DNA from: Desertibaculum subflavum
Lineage (GTDB): Bacteria > Pseudomonadota > Alphaproteobacteria > Ferrovibrionales > Ferrovibrionaceae
Direction of reading: 5' to 3'
Length of the DNA stretch: 64,000 bases
Assembly: GCA_003576705.1 (NCBI GenBank)
Contig: QOZS01000005.1
Span: 1 to 64,000, forward strand
This document shows, piece by piece, positions 1 through 9,570 of the stretch (its first letter is position 1; each line of letters opens with the position of its first letter). The translations under genes and the position numbers were made by a program. Below the pieces are notes generated by a model that did no database searches, had not been told where the DNA came from, and was given only the letters and a program-made list of their open reading frames with translations.

Positions 1-39
1 GATGCTCCACTCCGCATCGCTCAGATCAAACCGGGCCAT
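1..39 (-). CDS. Transposase N-terminus, IS5-like (partial)
   Basis: Only 13 codons lie in the window, reading MARFDLSDAEWSI and continuing off the left edge. This is the usual opening of IS5-family (IS427-like) DDE transposases, where an LSDxEW motif starts the N-terminal DUF4096-type helix-turn-helix region. A GGGAG ribosome-binding site lies a few bases upstream of the ATG. The family call rests on this short motif plus the abrupt interruption of the neighbouring gene; the catalytic domain is outside the window. Confidence 0.65.
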   Translation of the reverse strand, partial: MARFDLSDAEWSI

Positions 40-116
40 CGCCAAGCTCCCATCCGTTTGGAAGCTTGAATCACAATCACGCCCTCAAGGGAATCCCTTT
101 ATGGGTACAGAACCTA
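1..116 (-). mobile_element. End of an IS5-family-like insertion sequence (cut by window edge)
   Basis: The left 116 bases do not belong to the SDR gene they interrupt. Read on the minus strand, they begin after a CTAG tetranucleotide (114-117), run through a non-coding terminus starting GTTCTGTACCCATAAAGGG, and lead into a transposase start at 39. The CTAG at the junction fits the YTAR/TA target preference known for IS5-type elements, but only one end is visible, so neither the target duplication nor the inverted repeat can be confirmed. The exact boundary is uncertain by a few bases. Confidence 0.7.
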
Positions 117-339
117 GCCGGCCGAAGCGGCGCACCGCCTCGGCCACCAGATCTTCCGGCGTCGTCGCCTCGGCTGCGATCTGGCCGGGATTGGCCTCGG
201 CATAAGCGGCGCGCGCGGCCGCATCGCCGAACGCCGTGTCATGGCACAGCACGCGGAAGCCGTCCGCCGCCAGGGCGGCGGCGGATGGCTGGCCGGCATA
301 TTCGGTGACGTTGGTCACCACGACGACACGCTCGGCCAT
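117..339 (-). pseudogene. Short-chain dehydrogenase, truncated by the IS insertion
   Basis: The reading frame starts at an ATG (339) preceded by GGGAGTGAG and encodes about 74 residues of an SDR N-terminal half: a beta-strand VVVVTN, a helix, and the stretch ending RRFGRL, which in intact SDRs leads directly into the NNAG motif. Instead the frame enters the IS terminus and stops after eight unrelated residues (SVPIKGFP region, stop at 85-87). The catalytic Ser and YxxxK are therefore missing. It sits 25 bases downstream of the alcohol dehydrogenase stop on the same strand, so it was probably the last gene of the ADH/SDR operon. The glycine-rich cofactor motif is already atypical, so the original activity is unclear. 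Confidence 0.75.
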
Positions 340-363
340 CACCTCACTCCCTACGAAATCCGC

Positions 364-1419
364 TCAGTGCGTCAGCACCACGCGGCCGATGACCTTGCCG
401 CCCTTCTTCAGGTCGTCGAGCGCGGCGGTCGCCTGGTCGGCGGGGCGGGTCTGGATCGGAATCGGCGGCACCTTGCCGGCCTGCACCAGCGCGATCAGCT
501 CCTTCAGGTCGTCCAAGGTGCCGACATAGGAGCCTTCGACCGACATCATCTTGAACGGGAACATGACCGGCGAGACCGGCAGCGATCCGCCATAAAGGCC
601 GACGATGACGAGCTTGCCGCCCTTCCTCAGCACGTCCATGCCGAACTGCATGGTCTTCGGCGAGCCGACGAAATCGATCGCCGCCGCGGCGCCGCCGCCG
701 GTCTTCTGCATCACCTGCTGCACCGCATCGGCGGCGCCATTGTCGATCGTGTCGGCGGCGCCCATCTGGCGCGCATGGGCGCGCTTGGCGCCATCGAGAT
801 CGGCGACCATCAGCTTGCCGGGCACCACGGCCTTGGCCATGTTGACGGCGCTGCCGCCGACGCCGCCGGCGCCGATGACGACCAGCCAGTCGTCCTTGCC
901 GATATGCTTCGTCTTCTTCAGCGCGCTGTAGGCGGTGATGCCGGAGCAGGTATAGGTGGCGGCGAGCTCGCGGCCGATGCCGTCATAGGGCACCAGGTAG
1001 CGCGCATTGGGCACCAGCACGTGATCTCCATAGCCGCCGTCGCGGCGCGTACCGAGGGTGCGCGGCGTCATGCAGAGCAGCTCCTCGCCGCGCTTGCAGG
1101 GGGCGCAGGCGCCGCAGCCGATCCAGGGATAGACGACGTATTTCTCGCCCGGCTTCACGCCCTTGGCGTCCGGCCCCAGCGCCTTCACATGGCCGACGAT
1201 CTCGTGGCCCATGGTGAAGGGCAACTGCACACCGCGATCGGCCATGCGGACCGACTTGCCCTCGCCCAAATCGAAATAGCCGTCCCAGATATGCACGTCG
1301 GAATGGCAGACGCCGCAGGCCTCGACCTGGACCAGCACTTCCTCGCCCTTCGGTTCCGGCGTCGGCGCCTCGCGCACGGCGAGCGGCTGGCCCCATTCCA
1401 CGATCGACAGCTGGCGCAT
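364..1419 (-). CDS. Zinc-dependent alcohol dehydrogenase (MDR family)
   Basis: A 351-residue medium-chain dehydrogenase/reductase that should oxidise an alcohol with NAD(P)+. The catalytic zinc ligands are visible as Cys38, His72-Glu73 and Cys158. The structural zinc site is Cys102, Cys105, Cys108 and Cys116, and the nucleotide motif GAGGVG is at 183-188. The start at 1419 is chosen because GGAGGAA stands just upstream and the N-terminus aligns with the family; the frame is open further upstream but that part is a shadow of the SDR gene. It follows the SDR gene by 32 bases on the same strand, so the two are probably co-transcribed. The alcohol substrate is not evident. Confidence 0.92.
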   Translation of the reverse strand: MRQLSIVEWGQPLAVREAPTPEPKGEEVLVQVEACGVCHSDVHIWDGYFDLGEGKSVRMADRGVQLPFTMGHEIVGHVKALGPDAKGVKPGEKYVVYPWIGCGACAPCKRGEELLCMTPRTLGTRRDGGYGDHVLVPNARYLVPYDGIGRELAATYTCSGITAYSALKKTKHIGKDDWLVVIGAGGVGGSAVNMAKAVVPGKLMVADLDGAKRAHARQMGAADTIDNGAADAVQQVMQKTGGGAAAAIDFVGSPKTMQFGMDVLRKGGKLVIVGLYGGSLPVSPVMFPFKMMSVEGSYVGTLDDLKELIALVQAGKVPPIPIQTRPADQATAALDDLKKGGKVIGRVVLTH

Positions 1420-1451
1420 TGTTTCCTCCGAGATGCGTTTCTGAGCGAAGG

Positions 1452-2243
1452 TTAGAGCGAAACGCCGCCATCCACCACCAGCAGCGCGCCAGTGATGTAG
1501 CGCGCCTGGTCGGAGACCAGGAACAGCGCCGCGTCGGCGACTTCCTGCGGCGTCCCCATGCGGCCGAGCGGGACCCGCTTGTGCCGCCGCGCCATCTCCT
1601 TCTCCACCGCCTCGGGGCCGAGATGGGCATAGACCTTGCGGACATGCGGCGTGTCGATCAGGCCGGGCAGCACGGCATTGCAGCGGATCTTCTGCGGCCC
1701 GTAGTCGCGGGCGACGACCTTGGTGAAATGGTTCAGTGCCGCCTTGGAGGTGGAGTACGAGATATAGGGCGTCGAACTCCAGCGGATCGAGGCGATGGAG
1801 GAGACATTGACGATGGCGCCGCCGCGCCCGCCGGCGATCATCGCCGGGATCGTCGCCTTGCACATCAGGAAGGCACTCTTCAGGTTGACGTCGTGCACGC
1901 GGTCCCAATCGTCCTCGGTCGCCTCGACCACGTCGCCGAGCAGCTCGATGCCGACGTTGTTGTGCAGGATGTCGATGCGGCCGAAGGCCTTGATCGCCGC
2001 CTGCGCCATGCGCTCGACATCCGCCGATCGGCTGACATCGCCTTCCAGCGCCTGGGCACGGCCGCCGGCCTGTTCGATCGCCGCGACTGTGCGGCGGCAG
2101 GCCTCGATGTCGCGGTCGATCGCCACGACGACGGCTCCCTCGCGGGCGAAAGTGGCGGCGGCGGCCATGCCGTTGCTCGTCCCGTCGGCCGGTGCGCCGG
2201 CGCCGGACACGAGCGCGACACGCCCCTCCAGACAACCCTTCAT
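1452..2243 (-). CDS. SDR family NAD(P)-dependent oxidoreductase
   Basis: A 263-residue classical SDR. The cofactor loop is an expanded version, SGAGAPADGTSNG (13-25), instead of TGxxxGxG. HNNVG at 94-98 replaces NNAG, Ser148/149 and Tyr163-x3-Lys167 form the catalytic set, and the C-terminus ends in the typical LLVVDGG. It is the first gene of a minus-strand unit with the downstream Zn-alcohol dehydrogenase. Pairing of an ADH with an SDR suggests successive oxidations of one alcohol or hydroxy-acid substrate, which is inference. The 178 bases upstream, shared with tamA, show no clear operator. Confidence 0.9.
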   Translation of the reverse strand: MKGCLEGRVALVSGAGAPADGTSNGMAAAATFAREGAVVVAIDRDIEACRRTVAAIEQAGGRAQALEGDVSRSADVERMAQAAIKAFGRIDILHNNVGIELLGDVVEATEDDWDRVHDVNLKSAFLMCKATIPAMIAGGRGGAIVNVSSIASIRWSSTPYISYSTSKAALNHFTKVVARDYGPQKIRCNAVLPGLIDTPHVRKVYAHLGPEAVEKEMARRHKRVPLGRMGTPQEVADAALFLVSDQARYITGALLVVDGGVSL

Positions 2244-2421
2244 CGATGTTTCCTTCCCTGAACTCGCCAGCGCCGCAGGGTAACCGATGCCGGCGCGGCG
2301 GGCGACCAGCGTGGCGAGCGGCCAGGGGTTGGCATGCCGGGTGGGTCATCCATAATGGCCCCTGGGCGCCGGGCCGTCGGTGCGGGGAACGTCAACGCGA
2401 GGGGGCCGGTAAGGCGAGCCA

Positions 2422-4188
2422 TTGCGAGCACTGTTCTGCGCCCTGATCCTGACATCGCTGGTTTCCGCTGCGCAGGCGCGGGCGGCTGAGTATCAGGTCG
2501 AGATCAGCGGGATCGAGGACGAGAAGCTCGCCGAGCTGGTCGATGCGGTCTCGGTGCTGAGGGCGCGGGCCGACCGGCCGCCGCATAGCGAGGCCGGTCT
2601 CCGCCGGCGGATCGCCGAGGACCGTGCGAGGGTGGAGCAGGCGCTGCGCTCCGAAGGGTACTACCAGGGCACCTACCGGGCGGAGGTGGACCGCTCGGTC
2701 GAACCGACAAAGGTGCAGGTCGAGGTGGCGCCCGGGCCGCGATTTCGTATCGGCCAGTTCGAAACGCGGCTGGTCGAGGGCGCGCCGGGCCTGCTTGGCG
2801 CCGAGAAGACGAAAGATCTGCCGGCGCACGGCAGCCCGGCCCGCGCCCCGGACATCGTGGATGCCGAAGCGCGGCTGCTGGCGGGCCTGGCCGAGCGCGG
2901 GCACCCTTTCGCCAAGGTGATCGACCGGAAGGTCGTGGTCGACCACGCGACCGAGACGGTGAACGTAACCCTCGCGATCGATGCCGGCTCGCCGGCGGTT
3001 TTCGGCCGGCTCGACCTCGAAGGTCTCGACGACGTGCGGGCCGCATACGTGCGCCGGCAGGTGACCTGGAAGGAAGGCGAGCCCTATGACCAGCGCAAGG
3101 TCGATGGGACGCGACGGGCGCTGGCGCGGACCGGCCTGTTCGACAGCGTGCGGATCGGCCAGCCCGCGAGCGCCGACAATGTGGCCGAACAGCGCGTGCC
3201 GATGGGCATCACGCTCGCCGAGTCCGATCACCGATCGATCGGTGCGACAGCCGAATATGCGACCGATGTCGGTCCCGGCGGCTCGGTATTCTGGGAGCAT
3301 CGCAACCTGTTCGGCAGTGCGGAGCGCCTCAATCTGACGGCGGAAGGCTCGCTGCAGCGGTGGGCCCTGCGCGGCCAGTTCGGCAAGCCGGGCTTCCCGA
3401 CGCGCGACGACACATTCAGCCTGACCTCCGAAGTGAAGGACGAGCGGCTCGACGCCTATGACTCGCGCGGCGCCAGCACCACGGTGGGCGTGACGCGAAG
3501 CTTCGGCGGCGGGCTGAGCGGCAGCCTCGGTCTCGGCGCCGAGGTCACACGCATCACCGACAATGCCGATACCGAGACCTTCTTCCTGCTGTCGCTGCCG
3601 GGACAGGTCGCCTATGACACCACCGACGCGCCGCTCGACCCCTCGCGCGGCTTGCGCGCCACCTTCGGCTACACGCCTTATCTCGACCTCGCCGGCGAGG
3701 CAGGCACCTTTCACCGGCTGAGGGTCTCGATCGCCAGCTACTTCCCCGTCATCGAAGAGAAGAAGCGACTGGTGCTGGCGGCGCGGCTTTCGGCCGGCAG
3801 CCTGTTCGGCGCCGCCGTGACCGACATCCCGGCCAGCGCGCGCTTCTATGCCGGCGGCGGCGCCCTGCGCGGCTATGCCTATCAGCTCGCCGGGCCGCTG
3901 GATGCGGACAAGGACCCGGTGGGCGGCAAGTCGGCGATCGAGGCCTCGCTGGAAGCCCGGATCCGGGTGACGGAGGATTTCGGCGTCGTACCCTTCATCG
4001 ACGCCGGCAACGCCTATCGCAACACGGTGCCCAATCCCGGCGGCGATATCCGGGTCGCGGCCGGCATCGGCATCCGTTACTTCACCTCCTTCGCTCCGAT
4101 CCGCGCCGATATCGCCTTTCCGCTCAACGGCCGCAGCGGGATCGACGACGCCTTCCAGTTCTATGTCGGTATCGGGCAGGCCTTCTAG
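2422..4188 (+). CDS. tamA: TamA, Omp85-family outer-membrane assembly protein
   Basis: A 588-residue protein with a signal peptide (about 1-22, ending AQARA), POTRA-like repeats over roughly residues 25-250 and a C-terminal Omp85 beta-barrel ending with a terminal Phe (IGQAF). The conserved barrel segment containing FYAGGGALRGY is present near residue 475. TamA inserts into the outer membrane and works with TamB in assembling outer-membrane proteins or moving lipid. The TTG at 2422 is the only reasonable start: a stop lies at 2410-2412 in frame and the signal peptide begins directly at this TTG, with GGTAAGG upstream. tamB follows after two bases, so the pair is one operon. Confidence 0.92.
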   Translation: MRALFCALILTSLVSAAQARAAEYQVEISGIEDEKLAELVDAVSVLRARADRPPHSEAGLRRRIAEDRARVEQALRSEGYYQGTYRAEVDRSVEPTKVQVEVAPGPRFRIGQFETRLVEGAPGLLGAEKTKDLPAHGSPARAPDIVDAEARLLAGLAERGHPFAKVIDRKVVVDHATETVNVTLAIDAGSPAVFGRLDLEGLDDVRAAYVRRQVTWKEGEPYDQRKVDGTRRALARTGLFDSVRIGQPASADNVAEQRVPMGITLAESDHRSIGATAEYATDVGPGGSVFWEHRNLFGSAERLNLTAEGSLQRWALRGQFGKPGFPTRDDTFSLTSEVKDERLDAYDSRGASTTVGVTRSFGGGLSGSLGLGAEVTRITDNADTETFFLLSLPGQVAYDTTDAPLDPSRGLRATFGYTPYLDLAGEAGTFHRLRVSIASYFPVIEEKKRLVLAARLSAGSLFGAAVTDIPASARFYAGGGALRGYAYQLAGPLDADKDPVGGKSAIEASLEARIRVTEDFGVVPFIDAGNAYRNTVPNPGGDIRVAAGIGIRYFTSFAPIRADIAFPLNGRSGIDDAFQFYVGIGQAF

Positions 4189-4190
4189 AC

Positions 4191-7100
4191 ATGCTTGGAT
4201 GGCTCCGCCCCCTTGCCGTCGTTCTCGCGTGGATCGCCGCCGCGCTGGCGGTGCTGCTGGCCTGCCTGGCGGTGGCGACGGCCGTGCCTGCCGGCCGCGC
4301 GGCGCTGGCCCGGCTGGCGGCGCTGGCGGTTTCCGCGGCGACCGATATCGATCTCGAGATCGACGATGTGAGCCGCCTGACGCCGGTCGCCGTGGACGTT
4401 GGACGCATCGGCGTCGCGATGCGGGGCGCGCCGGTGGCCGAGGTCGACGGCCTGCATGTGCGCATGCTCTGGACGGATCTTCTGCGCGGGCATTTCCGTC
4501 CGACGGCGATCCATGTCGAGCGGCTCGCCATTGAGACGCTTCCGGCAGGCGGCGCGGGGGAGGAGGAGCCGGCCGGATTCCGCATCGCCCTCCCGCTGCT
4601 GCCGGCGGAAGGGATTCATGTCGATCGCCTGCAGCTCGGCGCGGCGATCCTGGGCGAGGCGATGGAGCTGCGGGTCGCGGCGATGGAACGCGCCGTGGGC
4701 GGCGAATACGTGCTCGACGCCGATGTTCAGCGCGTCGACCGGCCGGGCGACGGCCTGGTCCTGCACGCCCGTTATCGCCCCGATGCCGAAACATTGACCA
4801 TTCAGGCCCGCGCAGAGGAGGCGGCCGGCGGTCCGCTGGCGCGCCGGCTTGGCGCGGCACCGGAGGCGGCTCTGCAGGTCGAGCTCGATGGCGCCGGCCC
4901 GATCTCCGCCTGGCGCGGCCGCCTGGCCGGCGGGATGGACGGCATCGCCTCGATCAAGGCGGAGATCGGCATCGATCGCGGCGTCGGGGCAGTGGCGGGC
5001 GAGGCGTGGATCGAACCGGCCCTGCTGCCCGAACTGGCGCCTTTGCTGCGCGAAGCCGTCACTTACCGCGCGCGGCTGCGCTGGTCGGCCGCCGATGGCC
5101 TGCGGATCGACGACGGCGAGCTCAGGCTCGGCGAAATCGCCCTGGACGTGGCCGGCACCGTCGCGGCCGATCTGACTGATCTTCAGCTGCAGGTCGGCAG
5201 CGATCTGCGCCTCGCCGCCTTGAGTCCCGTTCTCGGGACGGAACTGGGTGGCAATTTGGGCGTCCTGCTGCATGTCACCGGCGCGCCGTCACGTCCGGGC
5301 ATCGCTGCCGACCTGGCGCTGACCGCGCCGCGGGTGGAGGGTGTCGGTGTCGAGCGGGCGCTGCTCCGCGTGGACATGCGGCCGCGAGGCGATGGGCGCT
5401 TCGGGGTCCGGATCGAAGGCAGGGCGACCGACGTGGTCGGCGCACCGGAGACGCTGGCGCCCCTCCTCGCCGGTGCCTTCGACCTCGCGGCGATGCTCGA
5501 CATCGCCGGGGACGCGAGCGACATCCGCGTTGCGCAGATGTCCGTGCGAGGGCCCGCGCTCGTCGTCGAAGGCGACGGAGTCCTGCGGCCGTCAGGCGGC
5601 GATAGCCGCGGCCGGATCACGCTTGGCGCAACGATCCCCGAAGCCGCGAGTGTCGGACCGGCGAATGCCGGGCAGGCGACGTGGGTGATCGAAGGCGGGG
5701 GAGACATGGCCTCCGCCGGCTTCCGCGCTCGCACGACTCTCGACATCGAGAAGCTGGCGCTGGCCGATCCGGCGCTGGGGCGAGCGGTCGGCGACGCGCC
5801 GCGGCTTACCGCCGAGTTGGCGCGGGCGCCGGGCAGGCCGCTGCAGGTGGCGCAGGCGCGCCTGCAGCTGGCGGCCGGCACCGTGACGGCAAGTGGCAGC
5901 TTGGACGCGGATGGCCAATCGCTCGAGGCGGAAATCGCCGCCCGCGTGCCGGACCTGGCGCGCCTGTCGGAGCTGGCGGGGCAAGCGCTGGCAGGCCGCG
6001 CCGATCTGACCGCCCATGTCAGCGGGCCGATCGCCGATCCGGCGGCGCGGGGCCAGATCAAGATCGCGGATCTCGCTGCGGCCTCGCAGCGGATCGAGCG
6101 CGGCGAGATTGCCTTCGACCTCGGGCGGTTGGTCAGCGAGCCGCAGGGCGAGGTTGCGATCGACGCCCGTATCGGCGGGAATGACATCAAGATGGCCGCC
6201 CGGATGCAGCTGCGGGATGGCCAGCAGCTCGAACTGGCCAAGCTGCGGGCGTCCGCGCCGGGCCTGAGCGCCGATGGCGATCTTGCGCTGGACTTGCCGC
6301 AGACCTTGGCGCGCGGTCGCCTCTCGATCGAAGCCGCCGATCTCAACCCGCTCGCGACGCTGGCAGGACTGCCTCTGGCGGGCCGGGCTCAGGCTGCCCT
6401 CCGCCTCGATACGGGCGACGGCAAACAGCAAGTCGCAGCTGACGTCACCGCCACCGGATTGCGCTACGGCGGCCTTCTCATTCGACGGATCGAAGGGCAG
6501 GCTAGGCTGGATGATGCGCTGGGGACGCCGCGCGGCGAGCTCACATTGACCGGCCGCGACGTCGCGGCGGGCGAGATGAAGCTGGATCGGGTCGAGGCGA
6601 CGATGCGCGGCAACCTTGCCCGCGCCGCGTTCGATGTGTCGCTCGTCGGTACGGCCGGCGCCCCGATTTCGGCGCGCGCGAGCGGCACGGCGGGCATCGA
6701 CGGCCCACGCTGGCAAGTCGGCCTCACAAGCTTCGAAGGCCGCCATGGCGAAATCGACATCAAGCTCGACGCCGCGACGGAGCTGAGCGGCAATGCCGGC
6801 GAGTTCCGCCTCGCCGAAACCGGGGTCTCGGTCGGTGGCACCCGGCTCAGCCTTGCCGGCACGCTGGCCGGCGGCCAGGTCGATGCCCGCCTGCGCAGCG
6901 GCGCCTTTCCGCTGGCGCTGCTCCGCGCGGTGCAGCCCGGCCTGCCGCTGCGCGGGCACCTCGCCATCGAGGGCACGGCGACGGGATCGGCGAGCGACCC
7001 GCGCATTTCGCTGGCGGCCCGCTCGGACGATCTGCGCTGGCGCCGCGGCGAAACCGCGGTCGCGTTCGATCTCGAAGCTGCCTTGAGCGGCGGCCGGCTC

Positions 7101-8513
7101 GGCGGCCGTGCCACCATCGGCAATCTCGCAGCGCAGCCGCTCATCGCCACGGCGGCGTTGCCGCTGCGCCTCAGCCTCGTGCCCTGGCGCCTCGATCTGC
7201 CGCCGGATGGCCGTCTCGACGGGCGGCTGGACGGCAAGGTCGACCTGGCCAAGGTCCTGCCGCCCTTTGTGCCGGACGGCGACGAGGTCGAAGGTGTTGC
7301 GACCCTGCAGATCGTGCTCGGCGGCACGCTGTCGCGCCCGACCGCGAACGGCGGCGCCCGGCTGACCGGCGCGCGCTACGAAAATGCGGTCACCGAAGCG
7401 GCGGTGACCGATCTCTCGCTCGAGCTTGCCGCCGAGGGCGGCGTGGTGCAGTTGAGCGCCCATGGCGGCGACGGCGACAGCGGAACGGTGCGGCTCGACG
7501 GCACTTTGAATCTTGCCGCGGCCGAGCAGCCGATCGCCGGCAGATTGGCGCTGCGCGATTTCTGGGTGGCGCGGCGCGCCGATGCGACGGTGCGGATGTC
7601 CGGCGATGTCGATGTGGCGGGAACCATCGCGGCGCCGCGCCTCGCCGGCAAGCTGGCGATCCAGCGGGCGGATCTGCGGTTGCCGGAGCAACTTCCGCCG
7701 GAAGTGGTGGAACTCGACGTGATCGAGATCAACCGGCCGCCCGATCTGCCATCGGGCAGGGAGAGGCCGTCGGGAGAGGACGGCAGCGAGGGGCTGCGGA
7801 TCGGCCTCGACCTCGCGGTGAGCGCCGACCGGCGTGTCTTCGTGCGCGGCCGCGCGTTGCAATCGGAATGGAGCGGCAATTTGCAGATCCGCGGCACCAC
7901 GCAGGCGCCGGAAATCTCGGGCACCTTGCAGGCGCTGAACGGGCAGCTCGACTTCATCGGCCAGCGCTTCGTGCTGTCCAGGGGCCGGCTGCTGTTTCCC
8001 GGCGGGGCGCGCATCAATCCCGATCTCGATATCGTGACCGAGCTGACGCGCGGCGATATCACCGCCATCGTGACGGTGGGCGGCACGCTCGACGCGCCGT
8101 CGCTCACCCTCGGCGCCCGGCCCGACATGCCGCCGGAGGAGGTGATCTCGCGCATGCTGTTCGATCGCGGCACGGCGCGCCTGACGCCGCTGCAGGCATT
8201 TCAGGTCGCGCAGGCCGCGCTCAGTCTGGCGCGCGGGGGCTCCGGCGGCGCCGGCATTGTCGACCGGCTGCGCCGGGCGACCGGCCTCGACGTGCTCGAT
8301 TTCGAATCCGCCGAGGGCGAAGGCGCGGCCGGCGCCGTCTCGGTCGGCAAATACGTGTCCGATAACGTGCTGATCCGGGCCGAGAAGGGGCTCGACAGCA
8401 CCGGGCCGCGGGCCGGAATCGAGGTGGAAGTGACGCCGAACATCAGCGTCGAATCCAAGGTCGGCGCCAACGCCGCCACCAGCGTCGGCGTCAAGATCAA
8501 GAAGGATTACTAG
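4191..8513 (+). CDS. tamB: TamB, inner-membrane-anchored translocation/assembly protein (DUF490)
   Basis: A 1440-residue protein with a single N-terminal membrane anchor (about 5-30, rich in Ala/Leu/Val) followed by a very long series of beta-strand repeats typical of AsmA-like/TamB bridge proteins. The last ~350 residues correspond to the TamB C-terminal DUF490 domain, including the conserved segment GxLDFIGxRFxLSRGRLLFPGG near residue 1250 and an Arg/Asp-rich end. It spans the periplasm and contacts TamA at the outer membrane. The start ATG lies two bases after the tamA stop. The gene converges on the alcohol dehydrogenase gene with only seven bases between stops and no visible terminator. 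Confidence 0.93.
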   Translation: MLGWLRPLAVVLAWIAAALAVLLACLAVATAVPAGRAALARLAALAVSAATDIDLEIDDVSRLTPVAVDVGRIGVAMRGAPVAEVDGLHVRMLWTDLLRGHFRPTAIHVERLAIETLPAGGAGEEEPAGFRIALPLLPAEGIHVDRLQLGAAILGEAMELRVAAMERAVGGEYVLDADVQRVDRPGDGLVLHARYRPDAETLTIQARAEEAAGGPLARRLGAAPEAALQVELDGAGPISAWRGRLAGGMDGIASIKAEIGIDRGVGAVAGEAWIEPALLPELAPLLREAVTYRARLRWSAADGLRIDDGELRLGEIALDVAGTVAADLTDLQLQVGSDLRLAALSPVLGTELGGNLGVLLHVTGAPSRPGIAADLALTAPRVEGVGVERALLRVDMRPRGDGRFGVRIEGRATDVVGAPETLAPLLAGAFDLAAMLDIAGDASDIRVAQMSVRGPALVVEGDGVLRPSGGDSRGRITLGATIPEAASVGPANAGQATWVIEGGGDMASAGFRARTTLDIEKLALADPALGRAVGDAPRLTAELARAPGRPLQVAQARLQLAAGTVTASGSLDADGQSLEAEIAARVPDLARLSELAGQALAGRADLTAHVSGPIADPAARGQIKIADLAAASQRIERGEIAFDLGRLVSEPQGEVAIDARIGGNDIKMAARMQLRDGQQLELAKLRASAPGLSADGDLALDLPQTLARGRLSIEAADLNPLATLAGLPLAGRAQAALRLDTGDGKQQVAADVTATGLRYGGLLIRRIEGQARLDDALGTPRGELTLTGRDVAAGEMKLDRVEATMRGNLARAAFDVSLVGTAGAPISARASGTAGIDGPRWQVGLTSFEGRHGEIDIKLDAATELSGNAGEFRLAETGVSVGGTRLSLAGTLAGGQVDARLRSGAFPLALLRAVQPGLPLRGHLAIEGTATGSASDPRISLAARSDDLRWRRGETAVAFDLEAALSGGRLGGRATIGNLAAQPLIATAALPLRLSLVPWRLDLPPDGRLDGRLDGKVDLAKVLPPFVPDGDEVEGVATLQIVLGGTLSRPTANGGARLTGARYENAVTEAAVTDLSLELAAEGGVVQLSAHGGDGDSGTVRLDGTLNLAAAEQPIAGRLALRDFWVARRADATVRMSGDVDVAGTIAAPRLAGKLAIQRADLRLPEQLPPEVVELDVIEINRPPDLPSGRERPSGEDGSEGLRIGLDLAVSADRRVFVRGRALQSEWSGNLQIRGTTQAPEISGTLQALNGQLDFIGQRFVLSRGRLLFPGGARINPDLDIVTELTRGDITAIVTVGGTLDAPSLTLGARPDMPPEEVISRMLFDRGTARLTPLQAFQVAQAALSLARGGSGGAGIVDRLRRATGLDVLDFESAEGEGAAGAVSVGKYVSDNVLIRAEKGLDSTGPRAGIEVEVTPNISVESKVGANAATSVGVKIKKDY

Positions 8514-8520
8514 GCGCGGC

Positions 8521-9570
8521 TCAGAACAGGATCACGCCCTTGCCGTCCTTCTGCTGGTCGAACAGGCGATAGGCCTCGGCCGCCTGGTCGAGCCGCCAGC
8601 GGTGGGTGAACAGGTGGTCCACGTCGATCTTGCGATCGGCGACGAAGCGCGCACAATCCGCCTGGCCGACGGTAGAGAAGGTCCAGGACCCAATGATGGT
8701 CAGCTGCTTCCGCAGCATGTCCGGGCTGACCTCGAGCGTCACGTTGCCGCCTTCGCCGACGAAGCAGACGGTGCCCCAGGTCCGTGCCGAGCGCACCGCC
8801 TGCTGGCGCGCCTCGGCGACGCCCGTGGTGTCGAGCGTCATGCTGGCGCCCTCGCCATGGGTCAGGTCCTTGATCGCCTTGATCGGGTCGTCCTTGGCGG
8901 GGTTGACCACCGCATCGGCGCCGAACTCCTTGGCCCGGGCGAGGCGCTCCGGTCCGATATCCAGGGCGATCACGCGTGCACCCATTTCGGCGGCGAGCTG
9001 CGTTGCCGAGAGTCCGACCGGGCCCTGGCCGAACACGGCGATGGTGTCGCTGCCGGTCAGGTTCATCCGCTTCAGCGCGCCGTAGGCTGTGCCGGTGCCG
9101 CAGGAAATCGCGGCGCCGGTTGCAAAAGACAGCTCATCCGGCAGATGCACCAGGGTCGAGGCGGGCACTTTCATATATGGCGCATGCCCGCCATGGCCGG
9201 TGGCGCCGTAGACCACGATGCCGCCGGCACAGAGCTGCGACCAGCCGACCCGGCAATGATTGCAGACGCCGCATCCCTTGTAGTGGTGGCACATCACCCG
9301 GTTGCCGACGCGCGCGAGGTTCTCCGGTACGCCGGCACCGATCGCGGCGACCACGCCGCAGGGCTCGTGCCCGGCGATGACGGGACCCGGCAGGCTGCCG
9401 AGGCCGAGCGCCGCCGTGCCGCCGCCCTTCGGCGCCCGATAGAATTTGAGGTCGCTGCCGCACATGCCGGAGGCCTTCATCTCCAGCACCACTTCCCCGG
9501 GACCCGGCGTCGGATCGGGGAATTCCATCAGCTCCAGCTCGCGATCACCGGTGAACACGACGGCGCGCAT
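8521..9570 (-). CDS. Zinc-dependent alcohol dehydrogenase, sorbitol/threonine DH-like
   Basis: A 349-residue MDR-family enzyme. Catalytic-zinc residues are Cys37 and His68-Glu69; structural-zinc cysteines are Cys100, Cys103, Cys106 and Cys114; the Rossmann motif GQGPVG lies near 180. It should carry out NAD(P)-dependent oxidation of a polyol, alcohol or amino alcohol; the exact substrate cannot be read from the sequence. It is not closely similar to the other ADH at 364-1419. The ATG at 9570 has GAGGGAGGG upstream. The gene is transcribed alone, and a strong intrinsic-terminator structure sits about 60 bases upstream in its own direction of transcription. Confidence 0.88.
   Translation of the reverse strand: MRAVVFTGDRELELMEFPDPTPGPGEVVLEMKASGMCGSDLKFYRAPKGGGTAALGLGSLPGPVIAGHEPCGVVAAIGAGVPENLARVGNRVMCHHYKGCGVCNHCRVGWSQLCAGGIVVYGATGHGGHAPYMKVPASTLVHLPDELSFATGAAISCGTGTAYGALKRMNLTGSDTIAVFGQGPVGLSATQLAAEMGARVIALDIGPERLARAKEFGADAVVNPAKDDPIKAIKDLTHGEGASMTLDTTGVAEARQQAVRSARTWGTVCFVGEGGNVTLEVSPDMLRKQLTIIGSWTFSTVGQADCARFVADRKIDVDHLFTHRWRLDQAAEAYRLFDQQKDGKGVILF

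Noticed and set aside
241..1455. A long plus-strand frame of 404 codons
   Set aside because: It is an antisense shadow of the alcohol dehydrogenase, with His/Asp/Ala-rich composition and no domain.
364..2349. A 661-residue frame that covers both the SDR and ADH genes
   Set aside because: The upstream part is the SDR gene read out of frame; only the last 351 codons have homology, with their own ribosome-binding site.
5592..7862. A 756-codon minus-strand frame inside tamB
   Set aside because: GC-rich third positions of tamB leave the opposite frame open; its Arg/Ala/Gln-rich composition has no family signature.
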